DNA from: Eleginops maclovinus
Taxonomy: Eukaryota; Chordata; Actinopteri; Perciformes; Eleginopidae
Direction of reading: 5' to 3'
Assembly (NCBI RefSeq): GCF_036324505.1
Contig: NC_086370.1
Location: forward strand, 13,790,600 to 13,854,599
Length of the DNA: 64,000 nucleotides
Shown here piece by piece: positions 57,401 to 64,000 of this stretch. The notes beneath the pieces are model-generated. The model was given only the letters and a program-made list of their open reading frames with translations, was not told the origin of the DNA and did not search any database. A program made the position numbers and the translations under genes. The stretch's first letter is position 1; the number at the start of each line of letters is the position of its first letter.

Positions 57401-59395
57401 AACATTCTTTCATTTTCTCTGAGGCACAGCTCTTCTGAGGGTGAAATACAAATAACTGGGGTTTGAAACCATGCTGTGGACCTTTCTGGATGCTAAATTT
57501 GGTTCCTCTTTGTTTTTTTCCTTCTCTCTATTAAGCACATTTTGCTTTTGTAAATCACACATGTAGGAACTACCAACTTGATTCTTTTGTTTAGGTACGA
57601 GCAGCTGCCAACTCTGTCTTATTTCTTTGATTTCTAATTTAGGCTTCCAACTGTTGAAACGTATCTTTTCAACTGGCTTCAGCACTACTGTGAACTTCTA
57701 AATTAGGAGTCATTTCACATTAATTGCAGTTATTTCCTCATCAGAGTCAGTTGTTGGTGAGCTTGTTTGTTTTTGCAAACTCTTTCAATCCTCCAGATTA
57801 ATTGCAAATTGCTGCCATGTCCTCCCAAGGCTTTGATAGCAGCAGAAAATTCAAGTTGCGTATTTGCGTGCATTCCAATCACGACTGTGAGAGCGAAGGG
57901 ACGTTACCACCACCCCCCATTACCACTAAACACCACTGTGCCCTTTTTAATTAGCCATTCATTGGAGGGAGATCTACACGGCACTGACACTTTTACGGGG
58001 ACAGATGGAGTATTTTTTCAGAGGAGCGTTCGTGTGTGTAGTGTACACCTGCACACACACCTCAGCACATGTACTTGTTTCCAGTTGGTACAGAAACAAA
58101 GCAGACAGACAAATGTGTCAGCTTGCATATCCCCTCTGTGTGCCTTTGTTAGTTAAAGTGAAAGAGATTTTGGGTCTTTGGGACTGTTCTACTGTTTATG
58201 TTGGGAGGGATCCACCCTGCAGCAAAAACCCTCTGCAGAAATAGACTGGCTCAGTTTTAGTTAAGTTCCAACTTTTTTATTACACTGATTTATTAACAAA
58301 CTAAAATGGAGCAACAACTAACTGCTTGTAAGTAATAGTAATTCCTTCTGACAAATTTAATACAGGAGCTATGCCGTGTATAATATTGAGTTTATCAGTG
58401 AATTTCTACACAAGTGCATAATGAATCATTCCTGATAATGCTGACTGTGTACTAAAGGACACCAAACCAATAATGCATCATTGACCCTTACCCCTTACAT
58501 GAGGGGATGTACAAGTATTTATTTATTATTTAAGTATTTTGTATTGATTTTGTGCCGTTTAGCAGTTGATCCAGCGTTAATCTACCAGCCTCATTACGTA
58601 GGTAAGGCTGCAGATAGCCAGGACCTAATCAATCTAATCATTAACAAGACATGCTTGTTGCTGCTCTTTTTATTGCTAACTTTTTCTCAATTTCCTGCAC
58701 TTTATTTTATAGTGTCACCGTTTGTTTTATTGTGTGGATAACTGTGAATTGGATTCAACCCTTTAAAACCAGAGGGCCATTTCCTAGCAATTTCCTATTA
58801 GTGATTTTCACTTCAAGCAGCTACAAATCAATATGGATTTGGAAAAAGTTTCCTGAAAGCTACAATTTCACTGTCAACAGTGGCTGGACTGTAAAATATA
58901 CAGTGTTTTAACTAAACGTCCAACTTTAGAAAATAATATTTATATGCTTATCATTGAGTTTTCCCTTCTCAACACAGTCCAGTTTATGTCAGTATGCTTT
59001 GAGTCCACTGAAATGCATGATCCTGGAATTAAGAGGGGATGTTATGCCAGTTACTGCCATAAATCCAAATGGCTGAGCAGCTTTGGTTATGAGAGTAGCT
59101 GCTTGTCTTTGAACGTATTAGGAAATCATTTCTGTTGCTGTTCATGCTTAAAATAAAGTGTTGACTTTTTATGGCTGTGGTCTGCCTTCCAACAGGTCAT
59201 GAATATTTGTATATGTGTGTTTGAGTGCGTTTACTTTTTCATACCAGGTTGCTGCTGCAGCTTCTGTGTGTGTGGGGCCACTCGATCCAAACGTTAGACC
59301 CACATTTACAGATTGTTTATTCCGTATTTTTGCCTCCAAGGACCGAGGTGTTGATTTCCTCTTTTTCCCAGTGGATTCCCTTTTGCTACATGCAT

Positions 59396-59399
<4 letters not shown>

Positions 59400-59484
<85 letters not shown>

Positions 59485-59520
59485 CACACTCACACTCACA
59501 CTCACACTCACACTCACACA
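59400..59520. repeat. (CA)n followed by (CACACT)n microsatellite
   Basis: Pure CA to about 59477, then about six or seven CACACT units to 59520. Peptides of repeated His-Thr or Cys-Glu in this stretch are artefacts. Confidence 0.98.
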
Positions 59521-59863
59521 CACTGACAGCCCAGTCTCCCCACAGAATCTCCCTTCGGGCAGGGGTTATGCAGTGTCATGCAGGTTAGGTCTCTCTCTCT
59601 CTCTCTAGGGGTGTGCCTGGAGGCCAACCTGAGAGAAAAGGAGTAGAGTGAGTACAAAATAAAATCTCATCTGTAATGTGAATAGAATCAAGCGAAAGAA
59701 AGGGATCTCGAGAATGAGAGTGAGTTCAGGCAGGGTTCTGGGGTGGGGGGGTGTTTTGTGAGGAGGGAGAGAAGTGGGGGTGGAGAAGAGGGGTAGGGGT
59801 GGAGTCGGGGGGCTCTGCTATTTGTAGATCCTTGTGATGGATGACTGGTGAGTGTGTGTGAGA

Positions 59864-60002
<139 letters not shown>

Positions 60003-60450
60003 TTTTTTCTCTTTCTGCTCTTTCTCTATTCCCTCTCTCTTCAGGCGAGCAGAGCAGAGCGGGACTGAGTGAGAGGAGGACAGAGACGCAGACGTGTGCA
60101 GACCAGAGCACAGCAACTCCACAGAGACAAGAGAGCAGAAGAGTTTGCAAGGAGAAAATAAGAGAAAGAAAGAAAGCTTTTTTTTAAATCAGCAAACTGT
60201 GGTGGATATCATACCTACATCAAAAGAAATATAGAAGAACAAAAAGGAGTTGCTTCACAGCTAATAGGAAAATATTAGCATTTTTTCTAGTTTTGTCTTC
60301 AATTTATAAACACCACACATATTTCATTATTTTAGAGGACTTGCGAGGTGTAGCAGGACTCTCTTTTTTCCCCAGAGAAGCAGAGAAAGGTGGACAGAGA
60401 GAAGTAAGGGTTTTGTTGAAGAAGAGCTGGCAGCAGTGTTGGTGTTGAAT

Positions 60451-60650
60451 ATGTCCATCAGAAGGAGCTGCTTTGGGGCAGGCATGGGACGGCTTGCACT
60501 CTGGATGTGGGTGGTGATGCTCTCCGCTCTGCTCATGGGCCACAGCAGCGCCTGCCCAGCCCTGTGTACCTGCAGTGGCACCACAGTGGACTGCCATGGA
60601 CTGGGTATCAAAACCATGCCAAGGAATATCCCCCGCAACACTGAGAGATT
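60451..60650 (+). CDS. slit1: Slit1 axon-guidance ligand, first coding exon only
   Basis: ATG at 60451; the exon ends at 60650 before GTGAGT, leaving two bases (TT) of a split leucine codon. It encodes 67 residues including the split one. A signal peptide with a hydrophobic core ([16 protein letters not shown]) is followed by the LRRNT cap, [20 protein letters not shown], then [11 protein letters not shown] entering the first leucine-rich repeat. Slit proteins are secreted ligands of Robo receptors that repel axons at the midline. CPALCTC and TVDCHG with the position next to arhgap19 favour slit1 over slit2 or slit3. Which teleost duplicate (a or b) cannot be told. Remaining exons lie beyond the window. 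Confidence 0.9.
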
Positions 60651-60845
60651 GTGAGTACCATCTGTGTGTTTGTGTGTGTACATGTCCATGTGTGAAAGAG
60701 GAACTCCCTTACTGTGTCCCTCTGTCTTCTTTAGTCACTGTTTCTCTTCTGTTCCCTTGTTTTATTGTAGCAGTGCCCATGACTTTGCTTAGACTCAAAC
60801 AGAACAATAGCTGTGCCTGTAAAGCTGTGTGTGTGAGTGTGTGTG

Positions 60846-60884
60846 TCAGTCAGTCAGTCAGTCAGTCAGTCAGTCAGTCAGTCA
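60846..60884. repeat. (CAGT)n tetranucleotide repeat
   Basis: About nine tandem TCAG/CAGT units in slit1 intron 1. Confidence 0.96.
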
Positions 60885-61999
60885 CTGGCATTCCAGTCAG
60901 GTATAAATAGGCGTTAGGGACTGGAAAGAGCAGGAGCAGATGTGCCTTTAACATGTGTCCATAATTTACTTACCTGCTTGTTTATTCTTACTGCATGAAT
61001 TTTATATTTATTTCTAAGTTGTGAAAGCAAAGTCTAAATTTTCCCATTTTCTTTTTACGTTGAATACATTTAGAAAGAGTTTTACGTAAAGTTTTTGAAA
61101 CAGACCTGGGTTCTGCAGGTAGCTAGATTCTGTTCTGTTCAGGGAACATGTATCCCCCCCTTCATATCATATGTCCTGTCTGTGCAGCACTGTGCCTCTT
61201 TTTATCTCCCACCCCCCCACTCTTCCCCGTTTTCACTTTCCGCCACTCAGGGGCCAAAAGACTCCCCTCTCACCCCCTTCTCATGCCCCCGAACACTCAC
61301 TCCACAAATTGTTAAATCATGTAGAAAATTAAGCAAATCTGCTACTTAAGTGAGCCTTGCACGAGGATCACGTAGCTGTCTTGTGAAACGGAGAGAGGAT
61401 GGGAGAAAGAGGGAGAGGTGAGGCAGACGCCGGCTTGCCGAGTGGAGTTTCTCTGTCTTTTCGGACATTCCTCTGAAATATTCATCAGTAAATCAGAAGT
61501 GAGGAGTGCAAGGGGAAATAGATTGTTCTATTTCAGCTTTTAGAATATCAGTCCTGAATAAAACATGCAGTGGGAACCAAGGAGAGAAAGCCTGTGTCAG
61601 AGGCAGTGTTGGCATTGTGGGAGTTAGTTGCATATTTTATGCTTTTCATATTTAATTTCTAAGAACACCTTTTTTGTTGCAAGGCGGTGCATGCTTCCGG
61701 GTTGCTTATGTGCACATGCTGGTTCAACATTTAAGCAGAGAGGAAACATGCTCATTTTGTGGTTTCCTTTTACATGAATGGCCATTCACACTGGAAATAT
61801 ACCCTGCCCCTCCACTCAAGAGTATTTCTGTGTTAAAAGTTGTTTGTGCATTCATAGGTCATGTACAGCAGGGGATTTTATCGTTGTAACATCTCTGTGT
61901 GTTTTCATACACGTCTAGCACACTTGGGATGCTGCATTTTTAACATGATGTGTATAAAGGTCAATGGTAATTTATTCCTAGGTTGTTCCCTTTTTTTGA

Positions 62000-62015
62000 G
62001 GGGGGGGGGGGGGGG
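62000..62015 (+). repeat. Poly-G run
   Basis: Sixteen consecutive G, preceded by a T7 run. It could form a G-quadruplex; it is also a place where sequencing length errors are likely. Confidence 0.9.
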
Positions 62016-64000
62016 CTCGGGATTGTGTGTTAACTGCATTTATTAGCCGTGTGTGTAGGTCATGTAGATAGCCAGTCTCCACGGAGAAGCACTATTTAAC
62101 AATAAAGTACTTTTCCGCAGGCCGTTACATGGGGTGATTCATCATGGTGATTGTGCAAGTCAACGCTGCCCACCCTGCCTCACATGATGGTCCCATGTGC
62201 AAAGCTAGATTTATGTGTATGCATTTTTAAAAAGCGTGTCTATGTGAATGATATTGTGCAGCCGCTACTGGGGTCATAAACTTGACCAAATGACTTGGTC
62301 AAGTTTTATAGAACTGTCCCAGAAGTTAGGTCACTGGTTTTGAGGACAAAATGTCAACTAAAGATTTGTTATTTGTAGAAACACTTTAAAATTACAAATG
62401 GATGTTGAAAAATGTCCTTGCATGTGGAAGAAGGTACTGTAATGTTGGGAGGGAAACGCAGATGCAGGCAAGAGAAAGCTAACAAACAGAGGAGGTTGCG
62501 TTTGATTTCCTGTGTGTTTACGGATATCTGTGTGAATGCATATGCGTGTTTGCACTAACGTATACAGGGTGATGCCTTCGGGAGATAGAGTGTGTGTGTT
62601 AAAGGAGGGGGTTGGTTTTGGGGAGAAAGTGTGTGTGTTTGTGGGGTGGGTATGTGTACAAAGGGTGTTGAGACAGACAGCAGAATCCCATTTGCACTTG
62701 TCAGTGTGGGTTTGGATCAGGTCTGACCCCTGCGCTCCTCAGACCAAAGCCTGTAATGAAACTGAGCTCCACGTATTAAAATCACACCTTGCCTCGTAAG
62801 GGCCACCGGCCTCTCCCTCCCCCCGCTCCCCATCTGCATCCATCCTCCCTCTTTTCTTGTATCTCTTCTACTTCGCTCTGTACATCTGCTGTGACAAAAT
62901 AGCACATGGTAATTACTTTGACATCAGGTTATGCTTAGAGAATATCAACATCTGTAAGGCTGCATAGAGTGACTTATCACAGGCAATAGGGTTGTCAGTT
63001 AGGCGTTTAGGTGGACAACTATTGAACAAACCTGCATCCCACTCTCTCTGTTTTATCTCTATAACAGACCGGCTGTTTAGATTAAGTGTGTATCTCATCT
63101 GTGAATTAGTTGATTTGCAGAAGCGGAGGAGCTGCGTGCGCGTACCTTCATCTAATTGCGAAAAGCCAGAGTATTGATGTGTTTTCTGTGCCAGAACATA
63201 CCCTGTGCTGAGATTTGGGGGCACGTTGGAGCTCCTCCAGAAAGAGGGAGGAGGGGGCTGCACACCATATGTGTGTGTGTTTGTGTTTCTGCTTTCATGC
63301 ATGCCTATATAAATCTGATGTTCACTTGTGTTTGTTCATGAACTTAAGCATGTGTGAGCATGTGTGCAGTGAATAAGTAATGTTAGATGAAAACACATGA
63401 TGCTGGTGAAGATGAGGGGCTCCATTGCTTCGATAACCATGTTTATGTATTTGGGGGGTTGAAGGTGGGAGGTGTTTGTTCATGTGCCAGGGAATGCCTG
63501 CGGTGTTTTTGGCACCAGCACAGAGCTGGTACCACTGACAGCTCACCGGCCACCTGATCCATAATTTACCCAGACAAGACTGAACACAGCCCTGCCCGCT
63601 ACCTGCCAACTCCGGCTTTGGGACTAAAGGGGAAAGAGCGAGATGTAAAAAGACAAAGAAGTGGGGTGAAGGGTGGAGCTGTGGGGGTCGAGAGCAGGAT
63701 GAGATGATCGTTCAAAGTGAGACTGGCACATTATCTGAGGTGGTCATGAAGGGATTACGGCACGGAGGACTGAAGAAACGTGTAAATCAACCACAAAGCT
63801 GATGAATGAATAAACAAGACTCTTATTTATAACAAAGGGCAAAAAGATCTAGGCTTTAGGTAGACTGACTTTCATTCAGGTCTTTTCTAGAGTCTTAATA
63901 CATCCATCGTTATTGCCCGTAATCCCGTGAGGAGTGATAATGCCTGGAATGAAGATCATTCAGAGAATGTTTATGCTCAGTGGAGGATTGTGAAATTACT

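Larger units (their letters stand above)
60651..64000 (+). other. Start of slit1 intron 1
   Basis: Non-coding to the window end as far as I can see. Contains a (CAGT)n repeat (60846-60884) and a G homopolymer (62000-62015). GT-rich stretches occur near 62580-62660 and 63269-63290. Confidence 0.6.

Noticed and set aside
60436..60450. Earlier start for slit1
   Set aside because: The codon is TTG; the ATG at 60451 gives a normal signal peptide.

Overview
The window is nuclear DNA of a ray-finned, probably percomorph, fish. Genes are split by short GT-AG introns. Microsatellites are abundant, and Tc1, hAT and Ty3-type elements of teleost character are present. The gene set matches the human 10q24 neighbourhood (KCNIP2, COX15, CUTC, ABCC2, ARHGAP19, SLIT1). 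All assignments come from reading translated exons against remembered family members; no database search was run.

Layout: (1) 1-2701, last two coding exons and 3' UTR of a Kv-channel-interacting protein, best fit kcnip2, plus strand, entering from the left edge. (2) 3385-6491, cox15 (heme A synthase), minus strand, nine exons, convergent with kcnip2. (3) 6492-7145, short head-to-head interval with a perfect CRE palindrome, then cutc on the plus strand, 7146-9627, eight exons. (4) 10358-11940, a complete-ended but dead Tc1 transposon. (5) 14032-32247, abcc2 (MRP2), 32 exons; every exon is recognisable, but exon 19 lacks one nucleotide and the frame closes after NBD1. (6) 34375-36860, a class A GPCR of about 426 aa with unusual TM6 and TM7 motifs, not confidently named. 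(7) 39112-46872, a hAT transposon with a perfect 8-bp target duplication. It contains a Ty3-type LTR retrotransposon with 120-bp identical LTRs, which in turn carries a LINE-like 3' tail. (8) 47832-54436, arhgap19, plus strand; its third intron holds nested inverted-repeat elements. (9) 54437-60450, a gene-poor interval ending in long CA and GA microsatellites. (10) 60451-60650, the first coding exon of slit1, followed by the start of its first intron to the window end.

The host genes are unrelated in function: channel modulation, mitochondrial heme A synthesis, copper handling, organic-anion export, receptor signalling, RhoA inactivation and axon guidance. They sit together through conserved vertebrate synteny, not as a functional operon. 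cox15 and cutc share a short bidirectional promoter region, as in human. No previously unknown multi-gene system was found. The most notable points are the abcc2 frameshift, the three-level transposon nest, the GPCR with non-canonical switch motifs, and several inverted-repeat elements whose families could not be assigned.
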